This document shows, piece by piece, positions 43,296 to 55,502 of a DNA stretch of 64,000 nt. Location: contig CAJJDN010000001.1 of assembly GCA_905182985.1 (NCBI GenBank), positions 183,082-247,081 on the forward strand, written 5' to 3'. Within the stretch, counting starts at the first letter, position 1, and every line of letters begins with the position of its first letter. The notes beneath the pieces were generated by a model. It was not told the DNA's origin. It did no database searches and saw only the letters and a program-made list of their open reading frames with translations. A program made the translations under genes and the position numbers. Source of the DNA: Paramecium sonneborni. Its lineage: Eukaryota > Ciliophora > Oligohymenophorea > Peniculida > Parameciidae.

Positions 43296-45732
43296 TCAAT
43301 TCTTTTAAGATGCTTTCATCATTTTTTAATTCAATTATTTTAATTTTATCTTTCTTTGTATTTCTTTATTAATAAATCCTTTTACATAAGGTGATTCATG
43401 AACTTTTCCAGGGAGTAATAAACTTTATTTAAAAGATACTCTTTTTGCAGAAGTACCTTATAATTATAAATTGATTTACTTCTGCTAGAAGTCGTGAAAA
43501 AAGATTTGTCAAGACTTTATTAAGTATGTTATTTTGATTAAACAACTTACTTAAGTTCTCTTTATGAGGGTATTTTATTTCTATCCTCAATGAATTTATA
43601 ACCACCATCTCTCCAATCATAAACGAACCTAGATAAATTTCTATTGGTTGTTATTAATGGTAAAGCAACCATTGATTTAGAATCAATAACTTTTTATGGC
43701 GGTGCTTTTGTAAGCGGATTTTATTTTGGTAAACTTGGAGTAGAAAGAGTATCAAGTATTTTAGAGTGAGGAGTCTTAGGTACATAAGGTTTTTTATCTT
43801 TTAATTGCAAAGGAGTCTAAAGCCTAGGACTAAATATGGATTTTAGTGATTCTTTCCTTTATAGATAAGCTTCTCTATTAAAATAATGATCTTATTATTA
43901 AGTTTGTAATATTACCTTTAACCTTTGGCAACGGATAATGCTTAAGTTTTGCTTTAGTTCCATCTATCACTTCAGTAGTAGTATCAATTTAAGTATAATG
44001 TTAAATTGATTGATTTTTTCCATGTTAAAAAAGGTGTTTTCTCTAATCTGCTATTATTCTATCACGTAAAGATATTTAACTTCTTTATATTGCCATAAGT
44101 CTTTCATGTTATTACTTATGCAATTCATTAATTTATTCTTTTAGTTTAATCTCATATACTTCTAATCTTAGAATATGTTTTTCAATTAGATTAATTAAAT
44201 ATGACTTATAAGAATTTGATAAATTACTTTAATTAACATTCTAAAATATAATTAATTAATTAATCTTACCTCTTATAATGCTGTTCTTTGAATACTAAAA
44301 TTATTAGCCTACTTATAAAATTTAGTTAATTATTCTTAATAATTATTTAATAACTGTTAATCTTATTCAATTTAATGTCTAAATGAATCTGCTGCCTTCC
44401 TATCTATTCCATCAATACGTTAAAGATTTTCTTAATTTTCATTAATAGTAAATTTAATTTACTCAATTTCCCATTTATACTTAAAGATAGATTGATTAAC
44501 ATCTTATTCATTATTAAAATGATCAATGATATTTTCTTCATATAATTTAGTTTATTCCTTATCATTATTAATTATAGGTTTTTAAATAGATTTATTATTC
44601 AATTGTTTCTTTAGTTCTGCATTTTCATTTACTAATTAATCATAAATTAATTTAAAATCTTCTTAATGATTACTTTACTGTAAATTCTTAATGAATCCTT
44701 AATTAAATTTACCTGAAGCCATTTAACAATATTCTAATGTTTGAATAGTATCTTCATAATTTGTTATAGAAGGTGAAACACATCCAATAATTAGTGTTTT
44801 AGAATCTCCACTAAAAGAATCCTTTAGAATTTTAGTTAATTTACTGTTTTTATATGGAATGAATGGCTAAATCTGTTTAATCTATGCCTCACTCATTAAG
44901 GAAATACAATCATTAAGAACCTATAAAGATGACTTTTATCCATTTTTATCAAACCAACCTAGATCAGCTATTATAAATTTAGAAATAGATATTTGATTAT
45001 TAGAACCAATAATATCTTGAATGTAGTTTGTAAATATTAGAATTTCATGTTATTTAGTTGATTTTTATCGTTTTCCATACTATAATAAATTAATCACTTC
45101 TTAAGTGCTAATTACATCTATTTCTCTCATTCCATTTATTACTAATGCTTAACCGATTTCATCTCTTATTTCAAGATTCCCATTCATATTGTTTAATAAA
45201 TCATAGAGTTACTCTTATTAAATTTCCAAATATGAAAATTTCATCTAAATCTTCCTCTTTTTATTATGTATAGTTTAAAATAACTAATTTAGAGATCGTA
45301 TTAATAATCCATAATCTTCATTCACTTTCATAAGTCTTAATATAATCTATATATGTACGTATGAGACTTTCCTGTTCCAGAGGCCCCGTAACTAAAAAGT
45401 GTTACATTTATTCCATCTAGCAAAGAAAGTACTTATTACTCAAGAGTCTTTTCAAATATTTCCTTTTAAGAAGTTGTTTAGTCAAAAACCCAGTTGAATT
45501 TATATGTCCTTTTAACCTGTTTAACTTCTGTCTCTACTGGAGGAATTACTACTAAACTTTCTTAATCTGTAACTTTTAGAATACTCTTATCAGAAATCTC
45601 AAGATCTTTATCATTCTATGGCCTTATACGAATAGCAACCTAAGAAAATTTATACTAATTACTTTTATGTTTTCAAGTAACATTTTTAATATTAATGATA
45701 ATTAATTTCAAATTCTTAACTAATTCATCCAT
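43296..45732 (-). CDS. divergent kinesin with N-terminal motor (769 aa)
   Basis: Five introns (27 TAG, 23 AAG, 29 TAG, 25 AAG, 23 AAG) leave exactly 770 codons. Motor motifs: VAIRIRPQNDKDLE (residue about 25), the P-loop SYGASGTGKSHT instead of the usual YGQTGSGKT, then IIADLGWFDKNG at the switch II position, where the canonical DLAGSE is changed, and the final block DSFSGDSKTLIIGCVSP. Switch I (NxxSSRSH) is not recognisable. After residue 340 comes coiled coil and a basic, Ser/Pro/Lys-rich tail. The altered switch motifs suggest slow or no ATP hydrolysis. Its family is unclear, and the first intron (GTTACT start) is the weakest call. Confidence 0.82.
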
Positions 45733-45826
45733 ATATATACTAGGTTAAAGACAATATAAGAATATTAGAAAATGAAAATTCTACTCATTTTTAAAATAAA
45801 CTATTTCTAAATATTTTCTTCCTTTT

Positions 45827-45850
45827 TATTATTATTATTATTATTATTAT
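45827..45850. repeat. (ATT)n microsatellite
   Basis: Eight ATT units in the 128-bp gap between the second kinesin's start and the 3' end of the next gene. It has no coding role in the models given. Confidence 0.9.
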
Positions 45851-45860
45851 ATAAATTAAT

Positions 45861-46616
45861 TCATTAAACTTTACATTCAAATTATAACTACTTCCGAGAC
45901 TTTTTTAATAAAGACAGCATCAATTTATCGTCTTAAGTAGGATGATCTATTTATTTATATCTTTCATAATAATATGTCAATAAAAGACACTTTTCATTTG
46001 AGACATCTTCTTCCTTTTTTACAATTTCAACTGGATACATTTAATTATATGATTTCGCAAAATATTTCTATAATATTAAATCCAAATTTAAAATTTCTGT
46101 TAAAAATACTAAGTTTTAAGATTAAAATAATTCAGCAAGCTATGGTTACTCTCCTTAAGTAGCTAAATTATGTACTAATTCTTCCTAGTTATTTTCATCT
46201 TTATCATATAAAATCAACAATACATTTCCACATGTTTATTTCCATAATTTTTCTGCTAAATCATTATATAATCCATTCTTTCCTAATAACAATACTCGAG
46301 ACTCAATTTAATGTATTATGATTGCAGCATTTACATTTGGAATGATTTAAATATTACTTAATTCTTTCTTTAGTAATGGTTAAACGGAACACTTATAACA
46401 TGAGTTTTCAAGGATTTATGATATCTTAAACAAAAGTTCTTATTTCAAAGAATAAACTCCAATGTTTATTGATCCCATAGCTTCTTATATTTGGCATTTA
46501 TATATAGAAAAATCTTTTCCAATTCTCATTCCTATCTCTTAATTGCAGAATTTACAATATAGATGACTAAATTAATCATATTTTTTGAATTGATCTTCTT
46601 TACAATTATCTACCAT
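45861..46616 (-). CDS. cysteine-pair protein, 251 aa, unknown
   Basis: An intronless frame of 252 codons. Residues 20-100 contain CKFC and, some 55 residues later, CYKC, a probable zinc site. The middle has alternating hydrophobic strands (NVNAAIIIHQIESRVLLLG, CGNVLLILYDKDEN), and the last 80 residues are helical, including LLLTYYYERYKQID. There is no membrane segment or signal peptide. The family is unknown to me; the tidy single frame and Cys pairs make it a real gene. Confidence 0.7.
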
Positions 46617-46764
46617 CTTAAATGTCAAAAAACTACTTAATTCTTAATATATACTTTAACTATTCTCCTATCTTTAAAGGGCATTTGTATATCTCATCTG
46701 ATTTATTAGCAATAAAGCAATTACAAATACTACATATATACATATATAAATATAATCAATTTTC

Positions 46765-47310
46765 TCAAATTGATTTCTAATTCAAAAACTATTCTAACCT
46801 ATATATTTTTCCCTTTTAATTAATTGAAATCGCATTTTTAGCTATTATTTATTTTTCAATCATCTTACGAGCTTATTCCTTCAATATTTTATTCAAATAT
46901 TACGAATTAATTCTTGTCTTATTTTTTTTCTTCTTGGGAGAGAAGGATTTCTTTTTATCTATTGTTCTTTATTAATGAACAATAAATTCTTTATTATCAA
47001 ACTTTTTAAGAGTGCATTTATTTAGTAGTTTGAAATTCATTCTTTCTTTTTAGTTCTAATGGTACCTTAAATTAAGAAATGTTTTGATTCACCTTATATT
47101 TAGAATTAATTGATAAAAGTGTCTATTTAATAGAACTTAAATTAAGATATTCCACATTAGGAGTTTTTAAGATTTCGATTTGTATTTATAAAGTAAAGGG
47201 ATAATCAATTTTTACTAATTTGAATAATTAGTAATTGATTCGGTTATTTTCTTGAAACTATTTATATTATTGATTTGGGTAATATTGGTTTCTCGAGACA
47301 ATGATAATTA
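46765..47310 (-). CDS. basic hypothetical protein, 5' end unresolved
   Basis: A 92-codon frame from ATG 47040 (MNFKLLNKCTLKKFDNKEF) to TGA 46765 is Lys-rich (SFSPKKKKNKTR) with a helical end (ILKEQARKMIEKQIIAKNA). Upstream, another frame gives protein-like sequence to about 47300 (YPFTLQIQIEILKTPN, VEYLNLSSIKQTLLSINS); a 37-nt GTGAAT...TTAG segment would join the two in frame, giving roughly 165 residues. No start codon was found for the longer version, so either the 91-aa form is the gene or a first exon is missed. Confidence 0.4.
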
Positions 47311-47715
47311 GAATACTGTAATTTTTTTATAATTTGATTATTAGTTAGCAAATATTAAATGATCAATTATTTAGAATTGAAATAGAATTAAAAAAATTAA
47401 TCTTCTCACCTATTCTAAGCTTAGAGACTTTTGCTAAGAATGTATCGAAGATCTGTTTGAGATGAAAACCGGTAATATTGAAATAAAATGATAGAAGAGA
47501 AAAGCATGTTTAAATAATGGATTTATTTAATAAAATCGATCGTTGGGTCTTTAAAACTGTGGTTATTAGATATGAAAAGAGAAGTATTAAGATGTAAAAT
47601 TATCGAAATAGTCAAAACTTCATTTAATTATTATAATAAAAAAATATATAATATTATTGTTTGAATATTATTAACAACCCAATTACAAATATAATTAATT
47701 CTACAGTTATAAATA
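47311..47715. other. 405-bp intergenic, nothing certain
   Basis: A short minus-strand frame from an ATG near 47517 (about 30 codons) may be a first exon of the upstream minus-strand gene, but the needed intron would be far longer than any other here. It otherwise holds the promoter of the following coiled-coil gene. Confidence 0.35.
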
Positions 47716-49860
47716 ATGAGTCACCATTTTAAAAATGATGGTAGTTAATTAGCTTACCATGCTAGTCCTTCAAGGACAATGCAAGAGGTTAGTGAATTAT
47801 CTAGAGAATAAGCTATTAAGAAACTTTAAGAGAAGAAAATATAAGAATTGGAATATAAAATCAAACAATAGGAAGTTGTAATATAGAGATAATAAGCATA
47901 ATTAAATGATGCTTCTATGGAAGCAGCAAAGATTAGTAGATAATTTTAAGATGCTTTGAATGATTTAAATTAGTTAAGATAATCAAGTGATAAGAAGGAT
48001 TAATAAATAGGAATGTTGTTAGAAGAGAATGAAAAAGTAGTTAAGGTTTTAGAGAAGTTAAAATCGGATTAAAAAGTAATTAATGGAGATTCAAATAAAA
48101 CTATATAAAGTTTAGAGTAATAAGTACGTGATCGTTATTAAGTTGAGAAGCGAATGAATGATGAAATACAATAGAAAACATTTCAAGTAAGATTTAAAAT
48201 AATGTAGATTGCAAGTTTAGAGTAGTAACAATAAGAATAATTATAGGAAAAGGAAGCAATAATTAACGATTTGAGAGAGAAATTAATAGTATCTGAGAAA
48301 TAATGGTCAACAGATGCATCACTTGGACATTTAGCAAGAAAACGAGGTAAATAGATAGAGACACTTACACATGCAAACAATGAATAGTAGTTGAAAATAT
48401 AGGAGTTATAGAATAAGGTTTAAATGCTATTAGAATAGAATTCTAATTTATAAAACACTATTTAAAAAGATTGCAATAGAATTGAAGATTTTAAACAATT
48501 ACTAAAATAATTAGAAGAGAAACATAGAGAATAGTTAGAAAAGTAGAATGAAATGAATGAATAAAAAATTGAGAAACTCAAATAATAACATCAAGTGGAA
48601 ATGTAAAATAAGACGGATACTTTGGAAGTTATTAAAGGAGATTTAAACTAGAAAGTAAATCAGAACATGAAAAATTCTACTTAACCAATAATAGAGGAAT
48701 TGAAATCAGCCAGAAAAACTATAAAGGATTTACAATAAGAAGTTTCGAAATTAAAATTATCTTTATATAAATCTCTTTAAGGAGAGGCTGAAAATATTTA
48801 ATATGAATTTGAATAATTGAATAAGAAAAATAATTAATTGAATGAATAAAACTTTTAATTGTAATAGAAACTTAAAAAAGAAGATCTCAGCAACAAAGCA
48901 AAAATTGCAGAACTAGAAAAGGCTAATGAAAAATTATAGTCAGTACAATAGATAAATGAGACAAAGATTGATGAATTGTAGTAGAAATTAAAGGAATTAC
49001 CTAGATTTAGAGAGAAAAGTTTAGAGAACATAAAATTTCATGTTGATTCAACTAAATAAACATGTGAATTAGAGACTAAGATAAGAAAATTACAAGATAA
49101 AAATTAATCGTAAAATTAGGAAATAAAAGAGAAGGATTAGAAAATTAGTTCATTATAAGATTAAGTCAAGTAAGCATAATACGAAAAAGAGAATGAAGTA
49201 TCTTTAATAAGATTAGAATCTTCACAAGAAATTAGAGAAACTTAGGAATAAATGAAAAGAGAGTTACAAATTCAATAGAAACTGTTTAATGATGCATAAA
49301 AGCCAATTCAAGATTAGATGAAGTAAGCAGCCTTAGAATAACAAAAACTTAGATAACAGATTCAAAGATAACAGAATGATATTAAATAGTTAGAGAATAG
49401 AATTGCAAGTATAAATAAATGCTATATTTAATAATAGATTTGACCAACGAAAATTAATAAATAAGGAATAAGTAAGATCAATAGAGAATAGTAGAAGATC
49501 AACTACTTAAGGATAAATAACTTTTAGAACATAAATTATAGGACAGATAAAAAGAATTGGAAAATTGGAAAGATAAATATACAAAGACTACTAATAATAT
49601 TGAAAAATAGGTAGAAAGAGCTGAGAGGGAATAAAATAGAGCTGAGGGTAATTAATTTTTTAAATCAATAAGGTTTACGATTGGAAATTAGTAGAATGTA
49701 AAAGTAGTTAGAATAGATGGCTGAATAAAATAATGGCTTGGAGATCAAATTGTAGAATTCTTAGTAGGAGTCTCGGGTTCTTAAAAACTAATTAGTTGAG
49801 GGTTTGAAAAGGGATTGTGGATCAGGAATCAAATCAAATACCTTTATAAAGACAAAGTGA
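47716..49860 (+). CDS. coiled-coil protein, 689 aa
   Basis: Introns of 21 (TAG), 29 (TAG) and 25 nt (AAG) leave exactly 690 codons. Apart from a 30-residue head (MSHHFKNDGSQLAYHASP) the protein is one long Gln/Glu/Lys/Leu coiled coil; more than a fifth of its residues are Gln, nearly all TAA or TAG. No motor, kinase or membrane motif. A short non-helical tail (DCGSGIKSNTFIKTK) ends the protein. Probably a structural filament or basal body component, by composition only. Confidence 0.8.
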
Positions 49861-49913
49861 AGGACTATCTTCTTTAATTTTTATCAAGATGAAAATACTT
49901 TATTAATTAATTA

Positions 49914-51840
49914 ATGAATTAAGACACGACCAATGTGATTTTAGTTGTGATTACTAACAAAGCTAATAAAACTCTCGGACATGACAAATATTTCAAAGTA
50001 TTCAGTCAATTCGGCACCATCCAAAGAGTAAGAATACTTTAACTTTATATAGATGCTCATTTTCGAAAGATCATTAACATGGAAGACATTTATTGAATTT
50101 GATAATCCAGAATCCGCTATTAAAGCAAGATAAGCTATGAATGACAAGCCTTTTTGTGATGATACATAATTAACAATGAATGTATATGCAAGCAAGCTTA
50201 CCTACATCACATTTTAAGAGAACAATACTGGGGGAGTTGGTAAATTCATAAGTTTACATAGATTATACCTTATTACGTAAGTAATAATAGCCAACCTCAA
50301 AACCACCATAATAGCCCATCCCAATATAGTTCCTATAATCATAAATGCAATTTCAGCATCAAATGTCCTAATAGATACAATAAATCAATTCTTTGATGGG
50401 ATAATTATAGTAGGTAAGTGCTGAAGGATTTTCTACAACTATGATTACTTCAACTGACTTATAGACATAAATAGAAAAACAACAGTAGTTGCTTAATTAA
50501 ATATATGAATATCAAGCTAATTTTTAAAATCTTACAGATTAGTATCAAAATTTCTTGTAAGGTGTTAATAAATAAGAAGAAACATAATCTAACAGTATCT
50601 AATCAAAACAATCAAATCGAAAGAAACTAACTTTGCCAGCAGATTAAAAGAAGAAAACTGATTAAATAGAATTTATATAAAGTTATAGAGAAAACAATAC
50701 AGAGAGCTTATTTAATAGCTAAGAATAGAAGATTGATGATGATGATTTGAATTTCTAAGGATTGGGTTTAAGAGAATCAGATGATGAAATTGCAGGATCT
50801 GAAAATTGTGATGATGAGGATGATGATGAAGGAGATGATGAATAAAATGAATTCCTTAAATACTTTGATTAAAATTCTGACAATAGATAAATTCATAATT
50901 TCTAAAATGCTTTTCAAAATAATGACAAACCATAATAATAATTTTAATAATAATAATAATAATAATAATAATTTATATCCCAATAATAATCAAACCAATC
51001 CTAAACTTCATCTTAACCTAACTCAGCTTCTAATTTGGACTAATTTAAAAATAAAATTATTAGGATGCCTGTATCAAAAAGTTAGACCTTGCAATAAGTA
51101 GAAAAATAATAATTAGATAAAATGCAATAAAGTGCTGATAAAATTGAAGAATACATTAATCCTAAATTTTTACAATGTATTACTATATTTAATACAATAG
51201 CTGTGAGAAAATCAAGAGTTATATATGCAAGATGGTTTGATAAAAAAGTTGTGACCTCTCAAATGCTCTATAACTTATTTAGTATCTATGGTAACATTGA
51301 TAAAATGATCTACTTAAAGGAAAGGTCAAGTGCTCTTATCTAATATGTAACTTAGGATCATGCTGCTATTGCTAAAGAATCCCTTAATGATATAATGTTT
51401 TATGGACAATCCATTAAAGTAATCATATTATTGATTTTTAGATCTTTTTTTCAAATTATGAAGAAATTTAACTCAAAACACAACCAACAAAACCTGGAGA
51501 ATTCACTTAAGATATTAAAACCCAAGAAGAGTATTTTTAAGGAGGAGATGAAACACATAGAATCAAACCTGATAGCACATATACTTTAGCCCCTCCTTGT
51601 GATACAATATAAGTATCAAATTTAACAAAAAATTCATGTCAAATCGCTGTTATTTAACAATACTTATAAGATTATGGATAAATTAGATAGTCCAAGTTAG
51701 TCACTAATGCTACAAAGTACATGGCCATTCTCAAGTACGCAAGCACAGAAGTGGCTATAACTGTTTTGGCTAAAAATAATGGATTAGAACTAGATGGTAA
51801 GTAAATTTAAATAAATTTCTCAAAACAAAAACTCATATGA
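49914..51840 (+). CDS. PTB/hnRNP-L-like RNA-binding protein with three RRMs (618 aa)
   Basis: Introns of 25, 22 and 23 nt (all TAG) leave exactly 619 codons. RRM1 (residues about 8-100): VILVVITNKANK, then MLIFERSLTWKTFIEFD (RNP1 region), as in PTB and hnRNP L. A Gln/Asp/Glu-rich linker of some 220 residues contains nine TAA codons in a row (poly-Gln). RRM2 (about 395-470): SRVIYARWFDKKVV, then KMIYLKERSSALIQYV. RRM3 (about 530-615): DTIQVSNLTKNS, then KYMAILKYASTEVA, to the C-terminus. PTB-type proteins bind pyrimidine-rich RNA in splicing, localisation or translation; the role here is inferred. The stop is 20 bp before the CEP19 start. Confidence 0.87.
50945..50971 (+). repeat. (TAA)9 tract encoding polyglutamine
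   Basis: Nine TAA codons in a row within the RNA-binding protein, read as Gln in the ciliate code. The tract is preceded by three more TAA codons and one Phe, and is a likely length-variable site. Confidence 0.9.
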
Positions 51841-51860
51841 AAATTTTTTATGTTATTAAT

Positions 51861-52593
51861 ATGATATAAAAAAAAATCGTACTCAAACTCGCTATTAAAT
51901 ATAATCCACCAAGTCTATTTGTTATTTACCGATATAATTTAAGAGATAAAAAACTTCGAAGGTCTTTTAATTTCAATAATTTAGATATCGAATTGAGCTT
52001 AATTCCTTAGTTAATTTACCAACTCCAGAATTAATCACTTAGCAATTATACCATGAACATGATGAATATTTAAACGATAATAATGTTGAATATGAATAAG
52101 TACTAAGATTGGTTCAAATGTTATATGAACATCAATAATAAAAAAGTGGAACAAGAAGATCAGTCATCAAAAACCTTGATTAGGTTGAATCTTATATAGA
52201 AAGTGACTAAGATGAATTAAATAAGAGTATTATGATGGAACGTGATGATAATTGGTAAACTCCCCCAAATAGAAGAACAGGTAATATGATATCATTTAAA
52301 TCCAAGAAACCATCTATCCAAAAGATAATAGTAAATTTAAATAAATTCCTTCCAGTGAAAGCATGAGTTTGAGTTTAAGTGGAATGCAAAATTTTATGTA
52401 AGGATAATAAAAAAAGACCAATAATCTTACCTATTTGCCAATCAATAACTTTGATGATTAAGTTAACAAAAACAGGCGATTTGTAGAAGACTAAATTCAA
52501 TAAAACTAATAAAGTTATTTTAAGAATAAATTTATCGAGCTACCATAGCCCTTACTAAACAGAAATAATTAAAGAATCAATAATTATTATTGA
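51861..52593 (+). CDS. CEP19: CEP19-like centrosomal/basal body protein (227 aa)
   Basis: CEP19 sits at the distal end of the mother centriole or basal body and helps start ciliogenesis through RABL2 and IFT-B. Introns of 23 (TAG) and 26 nt (AAG) leave exactly 228 codons. Family landmarks: IKYNPPSLFVIYR at the N-terminus (NPPSL...Y), then DKKLRRYRIELNSL, then LITQQLYHEHDEYL with YEQVLRLVQML, and further on QDELNKSIMMERDDN, which matches the L-N-K...SIM-E block of animal CEP19. The last 80 residues are Gln/Asn-rich and not conserved. Removing the first intron is required to join the two conserved halves. Confidence 0.85.
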
Positions 52594-53000
52594 AATTAAA
52601 ATTTTTATCTCTTTCTCTTTTCGTTTGTTATTAAATTTTTGTCCCAAATTAGTATTAGCAATTTCTGAAAATATTTTATATTTTCAACTTTTGAAAATCT
52701 AAATTCAAATTTGAAGATTAAATCATTTTAAAATTAATTTCTTTTTTTTTACAGCTCTACTTTTTGAAACAGATGCATGTATTAAGATATAATCAACTAT
52801 TTGATTCTGTTTTGTTTTAATTTTTCAAGATATAATTTTTAATAAATTCATAAACACTTTTTTATATTAATCGCTCAGAAATGTTTGATATATGAAAAGG
52901 TGATTGATAAAAAGAGTAAATCAATCTTTTTAGACTGTTACAATCATTTATGATTCCCATTATAAATAGAAATTTTAAAATAAGTTTTTGATATTGTTCT
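52594..53000. other. 407-bp intergenic, nothing certain
   Basis: T-rich DNA downstream of CEP19. A minus-strand frame at 52862-53080 would encode a very hydrophobic 72-aa peptide but lies antisense to the more convincing small membrane protein. Confidence 0.35.
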
Positions 53001-53210
53001 ATGAAAAAAAAGAAAATCAATATATTTATTAGAGGGCCATTTATAAATATAAAAATTATAAAAATAATTCTGGGCTTCATAGTAATTATTTTCTTTTTTT
53101 ATATATTAGGTTCTTAATACTTTATTGATGAAATTTATATACTTATGCTATCATTAGATTAACAAAAAAGTACTAGGATTATTAATACTCCTATTTCCCA
53201 AAAGTCTTGA
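53001..53210 (+). CDS. small single-pass membrane protein (69 aa), tentative
   Basis: A 70-codon frame from ATG to TGA: a Lys-rich start (MKKKKINIFIRG), one long hydrophobic helix (IIKIILGFIVIIFFFYILG) and a polar tail ending TPISQKS. The positive-inside pattern suggests a type II anchor. No homolog is recognised, and AT-rich DNA gives such frames by chance. Confidence 0.35.
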
Positions 53211-53989
53211 TAAGTCAGTCTTTTTTTTTTGAAGTTCAAATAAAAATTAATGATGAAATTTTAGAAAAATAAAGAAAAAACTAAATTTTTTAAAAAATTT
53301 AGAAAGATAGAAGTACACAAATGATAAAAAGCGATTTATATATAAAAATCAAATATATTATATTCAGGCTAAGATCCCCTTTTATAAAAAGATGAATGTT
53401 CAATAGAAAAGTCAAATATATTAAAAGTTACTGATACTTATTATTCTTTTTTAATCAAGTTTGATTAAAAAAAGAAGGCTATAATAATTTAATTATTAAT
53501 CGATCGATGACGAGAAGTAAATTCTTTTAAGAAATTTTATAGTAAAAAACAGTTTAAAATAGATTTGACTTAGTTCAGAAGAAAATTGTTGAAAATTACT
53601 TCTCTAAAATACATTTTCCCAACAAAAAATTTGAAATTAAACTAAATGAATAACTTCTAATCTTTATTTTATTTTTATGAATTTTAGGAAAATTGTTTTT
53701 ACACAAAGAGAGAAACATTTTTATCCTCTAACTTATATTAAGATTATTGACAACTTTAAAATTAATGGTTGAGAAATTTAGCAATTTTGAAAAAAACTCC
53801 AACAAATCCAGCAAGCATTTTGATAAAATAAGAAGCTATTATGTTTTTCGAACTATTATTAAATGGAAAACTTAGTAGTTATCTAATGAATTTAGTACAT
53901 GTAAATTAGAAAATTTAATCTCTCTCTACTATAATTTAATAAACCACTCAAATTTAAAAAAATTGATTTTATAAAATATATATTAGAAA
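53211..53989. other. 779-bp region upstream of the repeat-protein gene
   Basis: It contains a plus-strand frame of about 57 codons (MTRSKFFQEIL..., near 53509-53680) ended by TGA and, after it, an open frame that continues into the repeat-protein gene. Either the gene starts further 5' (from an ATG near 53768) or these are chance frames. Most of it (53314 onward) recurs exactly after the N at 54408. Confidence 0.35.
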
Positions 53990-54407
53990 ATGAATTTCGG
54001 ATAGATCGATGATCTAGTCTTAGTAGAAGATAATTAGTCAGGAGCTACAAATTACAATTAAAATAAGGATGCAGAATTTAAACCAAGATTTCCCAGTATT
54101 CCAAGTTTTCCTCGTACAGGATTTCCACCTGCTCCTAATCAAGGTTTTCTCCATTCTCCAAATCAAGGTTTTGCACCTCCTCCAAATTAAGGTTTTGCAC
54201 CTCCTCCAAATCAAGGTTGTCCACCTCCTCCTAATCAAGGTTATACACCTGCTCCTAATCAAGGCTATACAGCTGCTCCTAATCAAGGTTTTCCACATGC
54301 TCCTAATCAAAGTTTTACTCCTACTAATCAAGGTTATACACCTCCTCCAAATCAAGGTTTTCCACCTCCAAATCAAGGTTATACACCTCCTCCAAATCAA
54401 GGTTTTC
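53314..54407. repeat. exact 1094-bp direct copy, left (assembly overlap)
   Basis: Identical to 54409-55502 with the single N at 54408 between. The junction falls inside the Pro-Asn-Gln-Gly repeat, a place where assemblers commonly break. Confidence 0.85.
53990..54407 (+). pseudogene. truncated copy of the repeat-protein gene at the assembly junction
   Basis: Identical to the first 418 bp of the gene at 55085-55891 and cut by the N at 54408; most likely an assembly duplicate. Confidence 0.7.
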
Positions 54408-54408
54408 N

Positions 54409-55502
54409 TACACAAATGATAAAAAGCGATTTATATATAAAAATCAAATATATTATATTCAGGCTAAGATCCCCTTTTATAAAAAGATGAATGTTCAATA
54501 GAAAAGTCAAATATATTAAAAGTTACTGATACTTATTATTCTTTTTTAATCAAGTTTGATTAAAAAAAGAAGGCTATAATAATTTAATTATTAATCGATC
54601 GATGACGAGAAGTAAATTCTTTTAAGAAATTTTATAGTAAAAAACAGTTTAAAATAGATTTGACTTAGTTCAGAAGAAAATTGTTGAAAATTACTTCTCT
54701 AAAATACATTTTCCCAACAAAAAATTTGAAATTAAACTAAATGAATAACTTCTAATCTTTATTTTATTTTTATGAATTTTAGGAAAATTGTTTTTACACA
54801 AAGAGAGAAACATTTTTATCCTCTAACTTATATTAAGATTATTGACAACTTTAAAATTAATGGTTGAGAAATTTAGCAATTTTGAAAAAAACTCCAACAA
54901 ATCCAGCAAGCATTTTGATAAAATAAGAAGCTATTATGTTTTTCGAACTATTATTAAATGGAAAACTTAGTAGTTATCTAATGAATTTAGTACATGTAAA
55001 TTAGAAAATTTAATCTCTCTCTACTATAATTTAATAAACCACTCAAATTTAAAAAAATTGATTTTATAAAATATATATTAGAAAATGAATTTCGGATAGA
55101 TCGATGATCTAGTCTTAGTAGAAGATAATTAGTCAGGAGCTACAAATTACAATTAAAATAAGGATGCAGAATTTAAACCAAGATTTCCCAGTATTCCAAG
55201 TTTTCCTCGTACAGGATTTCCACCTGCTCCTAATCAAGGTTTTCTCCATTCTCCAAATCAAGGTTTTGCACCTCCTCCAAATTAAGGTTTTGCACCTCCT
55301 CCAAATCAAGGTTGTCCACCTCCTCCTAATCAAGGTTATACACCTGCTCCTAATCAAGGCTATACAGCTGCTCCTAATCAAGGTTTTCCACATGCTCCTA
55401 ATCAAAGTTTTACTCCTACTAATCAAGGTTATACACCTCCTCCAAATCAAGGTTTTCCACCTCCAAATCAAGGTTATACACCTCCTCCAAATCAAGGTTT
55501 TC
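54409..55502. repeat. exact 1094-bp direct copy, right
   Basis: Partner of 53314-54407; it continues into the complete repeat-protein gene. Confidence 0.85.

Noticed and set aside
50777..51101. Overlapping plus and minus frames of about 70-106 aa
   Set aside because: Shadows of the acidic and polyglutamine linker of the RNA-binding protein.
52862..53080. Hydrophobic 72-aa minus-strand ORF
   Set aside because: Antisense to the small membrane protein; low complexity of hydrophobic residues is expected from AT-rich DNA, and no support was found.
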